A DNA stretch of 64,000 nucleotides, taken from NCBI GenBank assembly GCA_041397825.1, contig JAWKVX010000004.1, positions 496,001 through 560,000 on the forward strand, given 5' to 3'. Under the pieces are notes generated by a model. That model was not told the DNA's origin, searched no databases, and saw nothing but the letters and a program-made list of their open reading frames with translations. Source of the DNA: JANNSX01 sp041397825. GTDB taxonomy: Bacteria > Pseudomonadota > Alphaproteobacteria > Rhizobiales > Hyphomicrobiaceae. Position numbers and translations under genes: made by a program. Numbering within the stretch: the first letter of the stretch is position 1; each line of letters begins with the position of its first letter. Positions 30,409 to 39,272 of the stretch are shown here, piece after piece.

Positions 30409-31857
30409 CTAACGGTTCGCCTCGACAAATCTCTTGGTCAGCGCCTTCTGCTCCGCGAGCAGCTTGTCGACGATGCCGTCACCGAACGGGGCATAGAGAT
30501 TGATGTAGATGAACTTGCCTTTGACGAAGGTCGTCGTGAAGACGCCCGCCACCTCCTTCTCGCCGCCGACCTCGGCCTGCATGCGCTGGAAGATTGCCGC
30601 ATAGCAGCCGTAGTCGTCCTCGTCGATGACGCCGAGCAGCTTCTGCTCGTTGATCTTGATGCCGTCCATGATCACCTCGAGTCGGTTCCCGGCCTTGGAG
30701 ATGATCGCCTGGTTCTCGGCGGGCGAGGCGGCCCGCATCTCCTTGCAGACCTCGGGGATCATGATGCTGGACGGCACGTCGATCTCCTGGTTGAGGGTCT
30801 GCAGGAGCGTCATGTACTGGCCGAAATGGTTGAGCGTCGGATAGATGCCGGCGCGCCAGCCCTTGAGCTCGTTGCACTCGGCAAAGCTCGCAACCAGCTC
30901 GTTGGTGCCGGCGATGGCGCCACGGATCGAGCTCATGATGCGGGCGTCCGCCGGCTCTCCGGGATCGAGCTGGCAGTGCCCGTCGGGCAGGATCAGGCTG
31001 ACCTGGGTCCGGCCGATCATGGCCGCGTTGGGCGGCGGCGCGATGAGAGTCTGGATCTCGGGCTGCGGCACCAGGCCCGGCAACAGCACGATCTCACCCT
31101 TGATCTGGTCGTAGTAGGCGGGCTCCTGGCGATGGCCGACGAGCGAGGCTGTCTCGATCACCTCGGCCTGGACGCGCTTGGCGATGCCGACATGCGACAG
31201 GCCCGGCGTTTTCAGGATCGGAATGAGCTTGCGTGTGAAGACGGAGTTGGGATCCGGATCATCGTCGTTCAGGCGGTCGAGCGCCGTCTGGCCGAGGCCG
31301 GCGGAATAGAGGACGAACACGCCCGAGGGCGGCTCGATGCGGGTCAGCCCCCTCGTCTGGCCGATCGAGCGCGTGCCGTCGGCACCGGCGAAGGGGTTGT
31401 CTCGACAGGCGTCGAGCACGACGAACGAAACGGCAGCCCCGCGCGCCTGGAAGCGGCGGATGACGCGGTCGACACTGATGGCCTCGTCCTCGATCAGGCT
31501 TTCCTGCCCGACCTCGGGCGGCAACATGTCGGTCGGTAGTAGATAGTTCTCGCCGGCGATGGCGACACCATGGCCGGCATAGAAAAAGAACACCTCGTCG
31601 CCCGGCTCGATCTGGCCCTCGAACTTGGCGAGGCTCTGGTTCATGCCCCGACGGTTGGCATTGGTGGTGAGCTCGGCCTGGAAGCCGATGCCGGAGAGCG
31701 TATCGCGCATGGCGGTGGCATCGTTCACCGCCTTCTTCAGCGACGGCAGCGATTCGTAGCTGTCGTTGCCGAAGATGAGAGCGAGCTTGCGCTCGGCGCT
31801 GGCTGGCTGCGATGCCAGCGACAACAGTAGGACAATCACCAGCCACAGGATTCGCAT
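30409..31857 (-). CDS. Secreted caspase-like (peptidase C14, metacaspase-type) protein
   Basis: 482 residues from the ATG at 31857, behind a GGGAGGGG ribosome site. Residues 1-21 are a signal peptide (hydrophobic LWLVIVLLLSL, cleavage after ASA). The p20 caspase domain has catalytic H96 (FFFYAGHG) and C151 (VVLDACRDNPF), both intact. From about residue 260 there is an unrecognised domain with several cysteines and no clear family. Export is unusual for caspase-fold proteins that act in cell death, pointing to an envelope or extracellular role. It follows pdhC by 86 bp, a position where lpdA is often found in relatives. Confidence 0.86.
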   Translation of the reverse strand: MRILWLVIVLLLSLASQPASAERKLALIFGNDSYESLPSLKKAVNDATAMRDTLSGIGFQAELTTNANRRGMNQSLAKFEGQIEPGDEVFFFYAGHGVAIAGENYLLPTDMLPPEVGQESLIEDEAISVDRVIRRFQARGAAVSFVVLDACRDNPFAGADGTRSIGQTRGLTRIEPPSGVFVLYSAGLGQTALDRLNDDDPDPNSVFTRKLIPILKTPGLSHVGIAKRVQAEVIETASLVGHRQEPAYYDQIKGEIVLLPGLVPQPEIQTLIAPPPNAAMIGRTQVSLILPDGHCQLDPGEPADARIMSSIRGAIAGTNELVASFAECNELKGWRAGIYPTLNHFGQYMTLLQTLNQEIDVPSSIMIPEVCKEMRAASPAENQAIISKAGNRLEVIMDGIKINEQKLLGVIDEDDYGCYAAIFQRMQAEVGGEKEVAGVFTTTFVKGKFIYINLYAPFGDGIVDKLLAEQKALTKRFVEANR

Positions 31858-31943
31858 GGTCCCCTCCCTCTGTCGTCCGGCCATGTTGGACGCGTGGGAC
31901 GCACTGTCAAGTTTGCTATCCACCGTCGGGTCGTCCGATACGG

Positions 31944-33305
31944 TTAGACCAGCATTCTGACGGGGTCCTCGATATAGGCCTTGAAGGCATTGAGAAGATG
32001 GGCGCCGAGCGCGCCGTCGACGACGCGGTGATCGCAGGAGAGCGTGCAGCTCATGATGGTCGCGACCTTGACCGCGCCGTCGGCGACGACCGGCACCTCC
32101 TCGCCCGCCCCAACCGCGAGGATCGTCGCGTGCGGCGGATTAATCACTGCGTCGAAGCTCTTGATGCCGTACATGCCGAGATTGGAGATCGAGGTGGTGC
32201 CGCCCTGGTACTCGTGTGGCGCGAGCCGGCGCTTGCGTGCCCGCTCGGCCAGGTCCTTCATCTCGTTGGAGATCTCGGAGAGCGTCTTCAGGTCGGCATG
32301 CCGGACAAGCGGCGTAAAGAGCCCGCCCTCGATGGCGACCGCGACGCCGACGTCGATGCGCTTGTGCCGCAGCATTCCGGAGTCGGTCCAGGTGGCGTTG
32401 GCGGCCGGCACGTCGCGGAGTGCCAGCGCCAATGCCTTGATGATGAAGTCGTTGACCGAGAGCTTGTAGGCATGCGGGCCTTCGGCGGGCGAGCGCGCAT
32501 TGAGGCGTTTGCGGGCGGCGAGCAGCTCGTCGAGCCGGCAGTCCACGGTCAGGTAGAAGTGTGGAATGGTCTGCTTGCTCTCGACCAGCCGCTTGGCGAT
32601 CGTCTTGCGCATGTTGTCATGCGGCAGGACCTCGAAACTGCCCTCCTCGTAGAGGGCCATGATCTTGCCGTCCGCCATCGCCGTCGTGCCGGCCGGCTGA
32701 GCGGCGGGTGCCGTGACGGCGCGTGCGGCACCGGGCGTCGCCGCCGCCTTCTCGACATCCGCCTTTACGATGCGGCCGTGCGGACCGGAGCCGCTGATGG
32801 CCGAGAGATCGAGACCCCGCTCTTTCGCGATGCGCTTGGCGAGCGGGGAAGCGAATAGGCGGCTGCCCTTGCCGTTGGCGCGCTGGGCCGGCGCCTGCGC
32901 TTGGCGCTGCCCCTCACCCCGGCTCTCTCCCCGTTCCGCGTTCGCTTCACGGGAAGAGGCGGGCTCCACTGCGGTGGTGATGGGCTGGGTCGCTCCCTCC
33001 TCCCTCGATGGGGAGGGTTGGGGTGAGGAGGCTGCCGGAGAACTGGCGGCTCCCGCGCTCTCGCCCTCGCCGAGCAAAATCGCGATCTGGCTGTTGACCT
33101 TCACGCCCTCTGTTCCCTCTGGGACGAGGATGTCGGCGACGGTGCCTTCGTCCACCGCTTCGACCTCCATGGTCGCCTTGTCGGTCTCGATCTCGGCGAT
33201 GATGTCGCCGGACTTGACCTTCTGGCCCTTCTTCACGAGCCACTTGGCGAGCTTGCCTTCTTCCATCGTGGGCGACAGCGCGGGCATCAGGATGGGCGTG
33301 GGCAT
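31944..33305 (-). CDS. pdhC: Pyruvate dehydrogenase complex E2 (dihydrolipoamide acetyltransferase)
   Basis: 453 residues. N-terminal lipoyl domain with lipoylated lysine in EIETDKATMEVE; peripheral subunit-binding domain around LFASPLAKRIAKERGLDL; catalytic core with the acetyltransferase histidine and aspartate in HRVVDGALGAH near the C-terminus. The linker between lipoyl and binding domains carries two REP-like palindromic sequences in frame (listed separately). It starts 13 bp after pdhB. No E3 (lpdA) gene follows. E2 forms the core of the complex that converts pyruvate to acetyl-CoA. Confidence 0.96.
   Translation of the reverse strand: MPTPILMPALSPTMEEGKLAKWLVKKGQKVKSGDIIAEIETDKATMEVEAVDEGTVADILVPEGTEGVKVNSQIAILLGEGESAGAASSPAASSPQPSPSREEGATQPITTAVEPASSREANAERGESRGEGQRQAQAPAQRANGKGSRLFASPLAKRIAKERGLDLSAISGSGPHGRIVKADVEKAAATPGAARAVTAPAAQPAGTTAMADGKIMALYEEGSFEVLPHDNMRKTIAKRLVESKQTIPHFYLTVDCRLDELLAARKRLNARSPAEGPHAYKLSVNDFIIKALALALRDVPAANATWTDSGMLRHKRIDVGVAVAIEGGLFTPLVRHADLKTLSEISNEMKDLAERARKRRLAPHEYQGGTTSISNLGMYGIKSFDAVINPPHATILAVGAGEEVPVVADGAVKVATIMSCTLSCDHRVVDGALGAHLLNAFKAYIEDPVRMLV
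32925..32958. repeat. REP-like palindrome in pdhC linker (copy 1)
   Basis: CTCTCCCCGT (32925-32934) and ACGGGAAGAG (32949-32958) form an inverted repeat with one mismatch around a 14-bp loop, next to the motif CCCTCACCCC. This resembles the interspersed palindromic repeats common between genes in alphaproteobacteria, here translated in frame as an S-R-E-A-N-A-E-R-G-E stretch. Confidence 0.55.
32999..33016. repeat. REP-like palindrome in pdhC linker (copy 2)
   Basis: CCTCCC/GGGAGG stem around TCGATG, followed by GGTTGGGGTGAGG, the typical flank of interspersed alphaproteobacterial palindromes. Translated in frame as a S-P-Q-P-S-P-S-R-E-E-G stretch in the E2 linker. Confidence 0.55.
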
Positions 33306-33318
33306 GGCGTCGGACCAA

Positions 33319-34704
33319 TCAGATCAGATGTTTCACGGCCGCGACCACCTTCGCCGCGCTCGGCAGGGCCAGCTTTTCGAGGTTCGCCGCATACGGCATC
33401 GGCACGTCCTCGCCCGACACCTTGGTCGGCGGGGCATCCAGATAATCGAAGGCTTCCGTGGTCACGCGCGCACAAACTTCCGAGCCGATCGAGCAGACGG
33501 GGAAGCTCTCCTCAACCGTCACGAGCCGGTTCGTGCGCTTGACGCTCTCGATGACGGTCGGCATGTCGAGCGGGCGCAGCGTCCTGAGATCGATCACCTC
33601 GGCCTCGATGCCCTCTTTCGCCAGCTCCTCGGCGGCGGCGAGCGCATAGACCATGCCGCGCGAGAAGGAGACGATGGTTACGTCCCGGCCGGAGCGCACG
33701 ATCTTCGCTTGGCCGATCGGCACCAGCCAGTCGTCCACTTTGGGCACAGAACCGCTCGTACCATAGAGGATCTCGTTTTCCAGGAAGACGACGGGATTCG
33801 GATCGCGGATCGCCGATTTGAGGAGGCCCTTGGCGTCGGCCGCCGTGAAGGGCGCGACGACCTTGAGACCCGGCACATGCGCGTACCAGGCCGAATACTC
33901 CTGGCTGTGCTGGGCGGCGACCCGGGCGGCGGCGCCGTTGGGACCGCGGAAGACGATCGGGCAGCGCATCTGTCCGCCCGACATGTAGAGCGTCTTCGCG
34001 GCCGAGTTGACGATATGGTCGATCGCCTGCATGGCGAAGTTCCAGGTCATGAACTCGACGATCGGCCGCAAGCCGGCCATCGCCGCGCCGACGCCAATAC
34101 CGGCGAAGCCGTACTCCGTGATCGGCGTGTCGATGACGCGGCGCGCGCCGAACTCGTCGAGCAGCCCTTGGCTGATCTTATAGGCGCCCTGGTACTGCGC
34201 CACCTCCTCGCCCATCAGGAAGACGTCACCGTCGCGGCGCATCTCTTCCGCCATGGCGTCGCGTAGCGCCTCGCGGACGGTCTGCGTCAGCATCTCGGTG
34301 CCGGGGGCCAATTCCCTCTCCCCGCTCGCGGGGAGAGGGGCAGGGCGAGGGGTGGCTGCAGGTGCGGTGACGGTGGGGCTCGACCCGGGCTCGGTCGGCG
34401 CCGGCGCCTGCCGCGCCCCCTCACCACGATCCTCTCTCTGCGAGCGAGGAGCGGCCGCTTCCCCATCCACCCGCAATACAGCGATTGGCGTATTGACCTT
34501 CACGTTCTCGGTGCCGGCCGCAACGAGGATCTTGTCGAGGGTCCCCTCGTCCACCGCCTCGACTTCCATGGTCGCCTTGTCGGTCTCGATCTCGGCGATG
34601 ACATCGCCGGATTTGACCGCCGTCCCTTCCGTGACGAGCCATTTAGCGAGCGTGCCCTCCTCCATGGTGGGCGAGAGCGCGGGCATCAGGATTTCGGTGG
34701 GCAT
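33319..34704 (-). CDS. pdhB: Pyruvate dehydrogenase E1 beta subunit with N-terminal lipoyl domain
   Basis: 461 residues. Residues 1-80 are a lipoyl domain with lysine in EIETDKATMEVE, almost identical to that of the E2. A linker of about 60 residues follows, containing palindromic-repeat-derived sequence. The transketolase pyrimidine-binding region then runs from about 135 (LREALRDAMAEEM) and the C-terminal transketolase domain from about 330. A lipoylated E1 beta is a known alphaproteobacterial trait. It is 125 bp downstream of pdhA and 13 bp upstream of pdhC, so the three are one operon. Confidence 0.96.
   Translation of the reverse strand: MPTEILMPALSPTMEEGTLAKWLVTEGTAVKSGDVIAEIETDKATMEVEAVDEGTLDKILVAAGTENVKVNTPIAVLRVDGEAAAPRSQREDRGEGARQAPAPTEPGSSPTVTAPAATPRPAPLPASGERELAPGTEMLTQTVREALRDAMAEEMRRDGDVFLMGEEVAQYQGAYKISQGLLDEFGARRVIDTPITEYGFAGIGVGAAMAGLRPIVEFMTWNFAMQAIDHIVNSAAKTLYMSGGQMRCPIVFRGPNGAAARVAAQHSQEYSAWYAHVPGLKVVAPFTAADAKGLLKSAIRDPNPVVFLENEILYGTSGSVPKVDDWLVPIGQAKIVRSGRDVTIVSFSRGMVYALAAAEELAKEGIEAEVIDLRTLRPLDMPTVIESVKRTNRLVTVEESFPVCSIGSEVCARVTTEAFDYLDAPPTKVSGEDVPMPYAANLEKLALPSAAKVVAAVKHLI
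34314..34339. repeat. REP-like palindrome in pdhB linker (copy A)
   Basis: CCCTCTCCCC (34314-34323) and GGGGAGAGGG (34330-34339) are a perfect 10-bp inverted repeat around GCTCGC, followed by CAGGGCGAGGGGT. This is the textbook form of a dispersed intergenic palindrome in alphaproteobacterial genomes. In the pdhB frame it encodes a P-A-P-L-P-A-S-G-E-R-E stretch. Confidence 0.7.
34430..34450. repeat. Degenerate REP-like element in pdhB linker (copy B)
   Basis: TCCTC (34430-34434) and GAGGA (34446-34450) flank TCTCTGCGAGC, with CCCCTCACC upstream (34416-34424), the same flank as in the pdhC linker. It looks like an eroded copy of the element, translated as S-Q-R-E-D-R-G-E-G. Confidence 0.45.
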
Positions 34705-34829
34705 GGGTCAGTTGCCGCTTTATGTAGGCTGGGCAGACGCAGGAAGCCCAGCGGGGTCAACGCAATCTCGTACTCGGCTGTGCGTTCGCTCAGCCCAGAC
34801 GACTGTCTCCGCGTGATGGCGATGATTGC

Positions 34830-35849
34830 TCACCCCACCACCACATCCGTATAGAGCTCGGCCACATCCGGCTCCGGGTCCGTCTGCGCGAACTCGGCAC
34901 TCTCGTTGACGATGGCGCGCACCTCCTTGTCGATGCGCTTGAGATCCTCCTCGGAGGCCCGGTTCGTCTCGACGAGGCGTTTCGCCACCATCTCGATCGG
35001 ATCATGGGTGGTCCTGACCTTGTCGACCTCCTCACGCGTACGGTATTTCGCCGGGTCGGACATCGAATGGCCGCGATAGCGGTAGGTCAGCATCTCGAGG
35101 ATATAGGGACCCTTGCCCGCACGCGCCCATGCAACGGCTTTCTCGCCGGCGGCCTTCACCGCCCTGACGTCCATGCCGTCGACCTGCTCGCCCGGGATGC
35201 CGAAGGAGGCGCCGCGCTGCGACAGGTTCGTCGTCGCGGACGAGCGCTCGATCGCCGTGCCCATCGCGTATTTGTTGTTCTCGATGATGTAGACGACCGG
35301 CAGCTTCCAGAGTTCCGCCATGTTGAACGCTTCGTAGACCTGGCCCTGGTTGGCGGCGCCATCGCCGAAATAGGTGAGCGATACGTTGTCGTTGCCACGA
35401 TACTTGTTGGCGAAGGCGAGACCGGTTCCGAGCGGAACCTGGCCGCCGACGATGCCGTGGCCGCCGAAGAACCCCTTCTCGACCGAGAACATGTGCATCG
35501 AGCCGCCCTTGCCGCGGCTGTAGCCACCGCGCCGGCCGGTGAGCTCCGCCATGACGCCTTTCGCTTCCATGCCGGTCGCCAGCATATGGCCGTGATCGCG
35601 ATAGGCGGTGATGACCTGGTCGCCCGGCTTCAGCGCCATTTGCATGCCGACGACCACCGCCTCCTGGCCGATATACAGATGGCAGAAGCCGCCGATGAGA
35701 CCCATGCCATAGAGCTGGCCGGCCTTCTCCTCGAAGCGGCGGATCAGCAGCATGTCCCGGTAGGCTTGCAACTCCTCGTCCGGCAGGAGCGCCGGAGGAG
35801 TGCCTGATTTCTTGCCACGGCTCTCGCCGCTCGCCGATTTTGCCGCCAT
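34830..35849 (-). CDS. pdhA: Pyruvate dehydrogenase E1 alpha subunit
   Basis: 339 residues. Thiamine-diphosphate-dependent decarboxylase subunit. The cofactor-binding motif begins GDGAANQGQVYEAFNMA and ends with IENN (residues about 170-200). The GFCHLYIGQEAV segment near 55 and the RYRGHSMSDP phosphorylation-loop equivalent near 260 are well conserved. It follows ftsB by 95 bp. Together with PdhB it forms the E1 heterotetramer. Confidence 0.96.
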   Translation of the reverse strand: MAAKSASGESRGKKSGTPPALLPDEELQAYRDMLLIRRFEEKAGQLYGMGLIGGFCHLYIGQEAVVVGMQMALKPGDQVITAYRDHGHMLATGMEAKGVMAELTGRRGGYSRGKGGSMHMFSVEKGFFGGHGIVGGQVPLGTGLAFANKYRGNDNVSLTYFGDGAANQGQVYEAFNMAELWKLPVVYIIENNKYAMGTAIERSSATTNLSQRGASFGIPGEQVDGMDVRAVKAAGEKAVAWARAGKGPYILEMLTYRYRGHSMSDPAKYRTREEVDKVRTTHDPIEMVAKRLVETNRASEEDLKRIDKEVRAIVNESAEFAQTDPEPDVAELYTDVVVG

Positions 35850-35944
35850 TTCCGAGCCTTCGAGCAGGTGCAGGACGGCTCACATATAACAACCCTTCGC
35901 GCCGTGCGACAACCGGCGGCAGGATTCATGCGGCGATGCCGGAT

Positions 35945-36250
35945 CTACGGGGGGCCGAGGATGACGATATCGCCTGGCCTGGCAAACCCGGCGCTGCTCC
36001 GCGCCAGCTCGTCCAGATAGTCGGGATCGATGGCACGGTCGTCGAGGAGCGCGATGTCCCGCTCCAGGTCTGAGCGGACAGTCTCGAGGCGGGCGAGCTC
36101 CACTGTGAGCCTTTCGGCTCGTGTGACGAGCGTCGCCTTGGCCTCGAGACCATGCTGACCTTTGAGAGCGTGGTAGCCGAAATAGGCGGTCAGCAAGAGG
36201 CAGACAAGCACAACCCAGATCTGCCGTCGGCTGCCGTTTCGGACCATCAT
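35945..36250 (-). CDS. ftsB: Septum formation initiator (FtsB/DivIC family)
   Basis: 101 residues: short cytoplasmic start, one membrane span (IWVVLVCLLLTAYFGYHAL, about 11-29), then a heptad-rich periplasmic coiled coil to about residue 75. This is the FtsB/DivIC arrangement, a divisome scaffold that binds FtsL and FtsQ. Its position between eno and pdhA is the conserved alphaproteobacterial order and strengthens the call. Confidence 0.87.
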   Translation of the reverse strand: MMVRNGSRRQIWVVLVCLLLTAYFGYHALKGQHGLEAKATLVTRAERLTVELARLETVRSDLERDIALLDDRAIDPDYLDELARSSAGFARPGDIVILGPP

Positions 36251-36287
36251 CGCTCAGGGAGTTCGGACGCAAAACCAGGCCGTTCAC

Positions 36288-36303
36288 GTCAGCAACTGCT
36301 GAC
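36288..36303. terminator. Short palindrome between eno and ftsB
   Basis: GTCAGCA-AC-TGCTGAC is a perfect 7-bp inverted repeat in the 118-bp gap downstream of eno. No U-tract follows on the minus strand. It may be a weak terminator or processing signal; function is not evident. Confidence 0.25.
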
Positions 36304-36368
36304 TGCCTGAGATTGCCAGCCGACGGTTAAGGCCGCGTAAAACTCAGACCCGGTTCATGACGAACCTC

Positions 36369-37649
36369 TCAGCCCCTCCCCAAGGCCGACCGGCCAGCAT
36401 ACCGCGACGCGTCCCCCAGCTCCTCCTCGATGCGGATGAGCTGGTTGTATTTGGCAAGTCGGTCGGAGCGGGAAAGGGAGCCGGTCTTGATTTGGCCGCA
36501 GTTCGTGGCCACCGCCAGATCCGCGATCGTCGCATCCTCCGTCTCGCCCGAACGGTGGGACATGACGGCGGTGTAGCGGGCCCGGTGCGCCATCTCGACG
36601 GCGGCGAGCGTCTCCGTGAGCGTGCCGATCTGGTTGACCTTGACGAGGATCGAGTTGGCGATCCCCTTCCCGATGCCTTCGGCGAGACGCTCGGTGTTGG
36701 TGACGAAGAGATCGTCGCCGACGAGTTGGCAGGTGTCGCCGATCTCATCGGTCAGCGCCTTCCATCCCTGCCAGTCGTCCTCCGCCATGCCATCCTCGAT
36801 GGTGGCGATCGGATAGCGTTTGACGAGATCGGCGAGGAACCGGGCGTTGCCGGCGGCATCGAGCGTCTTGCCCTCGCCTTCGAGCCGGTATTTGCCGCTC
36901 TTGAAATACTCCGTCGAGGCGCAGTCGAGACCGATCAGCACCTCCTCGCCCGGCCGGTAGCCCGCCCCTTCGATCGACTTCATGATGAAGCCCAGCGCCG
37001 CATCGGCCGATTTGAGGCTGGGAGCAAAGCCACCTTCGTCGCCGACGCCTGTGTTTTCGCCGGCGTCCTTGAGCGCCTTTTTCAAGGTGTGAAAAATCTC
37101 CGCCCCCCAGCGGATCGCATCCGCGCAGGTTTCGGCGCCGACCGGCAGGATCATGAACTCCTGGAAGTCGATCGGATTGTCGGCATGGGCCCCACCGTTG
37201 ATGATGTTCATCATCGGTACGGGGAGCACATGGGCCTGGGCGCCGCCGACATAGCGATAGAGCGGCAGCCCGGTCGCCTCGGCGGCGGCCTTGGCCGTGG
37301 CGAGCGAGACCCCGAGAATGGCATTGGCGCCGAGCCGGGCCTTGTTTCTCGTACCGTCGAGATCGATGAGCGCCTGATCGATGCGACGCTGATCCTCGGC
37401 ATCCATGCCACCGATGGCATCGAAGATCTCTGTGTTGACGGCGGCGATCGCCTTACGGACGCCCTTGCCGAGGTAGCGCGACGTGTCGCCGTCCCTGAGC
37501 TCGTTCGCCTCATGGGCGCCGGTCGAGGCGCCTGATGGAACGGCGGCGCGTCCGAGCGAGCCGTCTTCCAGCGTGACGTCGACCTCGACCGTCGGATTGC
37601 CGCGGCTGTCCAGGATCTCACGCGCGAGAATGTCGACGATCTGAGTCAT
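36369..37649 (-). CDS. eno: Enolase
   Basis: 426 residues from the ATG at 37649, which has an AAGGAG ribosome site and the standard start MTQIVDILAREILDSRGNPT. Converts 2-phosphoglycerate to phosphoenolpyruvate. The catalytic and magnesium residues are in GDEGGFAP, the IEDGMAEDDW stretch, and the signature ILVKVNQIGTLTET; the SHRSGETEDATIADLAV segment is complete. A longer in-frame reading to 37790 is not supported. Length and motifs are normal. Confidence 0.97.
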   Translation of the reverse strand: MTQIVDILAREILDSRGNPTVEVDVTLEDGSLGRAAVPSGASTGAHEANELRDGDTSRYLGKGVRKAIAAVNTEIFDAIGGMDAEDQRRIDQALIDLDGTRNKARLGANAILGVSLATAKAAAEATGLPLYRYVGGAQAHVLPVPMMNIINGGAHADNPIDFQEFMILPVGAETCADAIRWGAEIFHTLKKALKDAGENTGVGDEGGFAPSLKSADAALGFIMKSIEGAGYRPGEEVLIGLDCASTEYFKSGKYRLEGEGKTLDAAGNARFLADLVKRYPIATIEDGMAEDDWQGWKALTDEIGDTCQLVGDDLFVTNTERLAEGIGKGIANSILVKVNQIGTLTETLAAVEMAHRARYTAVMSHRSGETEDATIADLAVATNCGQIKTGSLSRSDRLAKYNQLIRIEEELGDASRYAGRSALGRG

Positions 37650-37893
37650 GGGGGCTCCTTGGGAGGCTCGGACGGACGATGTCCGGTGAATAGCGCATGC
37701 CCTTCGATGCGGATAGTCTCCCGCCCGGACACGGAGTGACGCATGAGCCGTCGTGGCGATGTCGAGCCAGCACCGCGCCGGTGGTCCCACGACGGTCCCG
37801 CTGCCTGGCCCGACCGCGCTCGCGCATCGGACGCTCGAAGGTCCCGGCCTGTCGAGTACCTGGTGCAGCCTCTCTTAGGATGGCGACCTCACA

Positions 37894-38373
37894 ATGGACG
37901 TTGATGTAGCCATCGACATCACAGCCGGCCTCGCCGCCGCTGAGGTCGCATCGGTCCTCGAGAGCCTGCCCGACTGGTTCGGCCGGCCGGAGGCGATCAC
38001 CGCTTACACCCGGGAGGCCGGGTGCCTGTCGGTGGTGACGGCGCGCCGGACAGGCGATGTCTTGGGCTTCCTGACGATGAAACCTCGTACGCCGGCCGCG
38101 TGCGAGATCGCCGTCATGGCCGTCAGACCTGAGTGGCGCCGGCACGGCATTGGCCGCGCCCTCTGCCAGCGGGCCTTTCAGCACATGCGGGCCGGCGGCT
38201 TCTCGCTCGCCTTCGTCCAAACCGTCGGACCCAGCTACGACGATGCACCCTATGCCGAGACCCGAAGGTTCTACGCGGCGGTCGGGTTTCTGCCGCTCAT
38301 CGAGCTTGCCGACCATTTCGGCTGCGGCGTGCCAGGGCTCCTCATGGTCCGTGGGCTTACACCTCCAGCCTGA
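37894..38373 (+). CDS. GNAT family N-acetyltransferase
   Basis: 159 residues, single GNAT fold. Acetyl-CoA loop in VRPEWRRHGIGRALC (residues about 77-91), and the C-terminal beta segment with the conserved tyrosine in ETRRFYAAVGF. The substrate cannot be inferred. It is transcribed divergently from eno with a 244-bp gap holding both promoters. Its 3' end overlaps that of the convergent transporter gene by 17 bp. Confidence 0.83.
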   Translation: MDVDVAIDITAGLAAAEVASVLESLPDWFGRPEAITAYTREAGCLSVVTARRTGDVLGFLTMKPRTPAACEIAVMAVRPEWRRHGIGRALCQRAFQHMRAGGFSLAFVQTVGPSYDDAPYAETRRFYAAVGFLPLIELADHFGCGVPGLLMVRGLTPPA

Positions 38374-39052
38374 ACGGCGAGAAGTCGGTGTCCCGGTCGT
38401 AGTAGTCCTCGTTCTCGGCTCGCTTCAGATGACCGACGACCGCATAGGTGAAGGGTGTCAGCACCGCCTCGATGCCGATCTTCAGCACCAGCTCGGTCAG
38501 CGCCACGCCGAGGATCGCCTCGTTCGGCAGGATGCCGGAATTGTAGAACGCGATCGGGAAGAAGATGGCGCTGTCGACCGACTGCCCGGCGATCGTCGAG
38601 CCGATGGTGCGGCCCCACAGATGCCGGCCCTCCTGCCAGAGCTTCATCTTGGCGAGCACGTAGGAATTGACGAACTCCCCGCAGAAATAGGCACTGATCG
38701 AGGCGACGACGATCCGCCAGGTGTTGCCGAACACCGTCTCGTAGGCCCCCTGCTGATCCCAGAAGGCGGCCGGCGGCAGAGCAAGTACGATGACGCTCAT
38801 GAGCGTCGCGAACAGCAAGGCGCCGAAGCCGGCCCAGATCACCCGACGGGCCCGGGCATAGCCGTAGACCTCGGTCAGGATGTCGCCGAAGACATAGGAC
38901 AGCGGGAAGAAGACCACCGCCGTCGAGAAGGCGATCGGCCCCCAGAAGGGCAGGTCGACCTCTGTGATCTTCGCCGGCCCGATCAGGTTCGAACAGAGCA
39001 GCACCGCGACAAAGGCCGCCATCACGAATGGGTAATAGTTGTAGCTGCGCAT
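38357..39052 (-). CDS. yhhQ: YhhQ/VUT family queuosine precursor transporter
   Basis: 231 residues with about six membrane helices. Family marks are the first helix MAAFVAVLLCSNLIGPAK, SYVFGDILTEVYGYARARRVIW, and the conserved SISAYFCGEFVNSY and GQSVDSAIFFP stretches. Members import preQ0 or preQ1 for queuosine tRNA modification. The leader does not show a recognisable preQ1 riboswitch. It converges on the GNAT gene with a 17-bp overlap of coding ends. Confidence 0.88.
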   Translation of the reverse strand: MRSYNYYPFVMAAFVAVLLCSNLIGPAKITEVDLPFWGPIAFSTAVVFFPLSYVFGDILTEVYGYARARRVIWAGFGALLFATLMSVIVLALPPAAFWDQQGAYETVFGNTWRIVVASISAYFCGEFVNSYVLAKMKLWQEGRHLWGRTIGSTIAGQSVDSAIFFPIAFYNSGILPNEAILGVALTELVLKIGIEAVLTPFTYAVVGHLKRAENEDYYDRDTDFSPFRLEV

Positions 39053-39272
39053 GGCCGTGGCCTTTCCGCCGCGCTCGTCCCGGTCAACCCTCTGTTGGCA
39101 TATTGGCCCTTAGATTGCCACATCGGCCGTGAGACCATGCGTCCTGCCGTGAGTTGAGTCGCGCTGATCGAAGTCCCGCGTCCGATCCGTCCATTCACCG
39201 CTTGTCGGGCACGCCGCCGCATGTCGTCCGCGACCGGTGATGCCGTCCGAGAACAAGACCGGGGCTTGCCGC

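Noticed and set aside
30110..30409. 99-codon minus-strand frame between lipoprotein and caspase genes
   Set aside because: No ribosome site, no domain, and codon use unlike neighbours.
39053..39236. preQ1 riboswitch upstream of the yhhQ-type gene
   Set aside because: No preQ1-I or preQ1-II stem and loop pattern was found.
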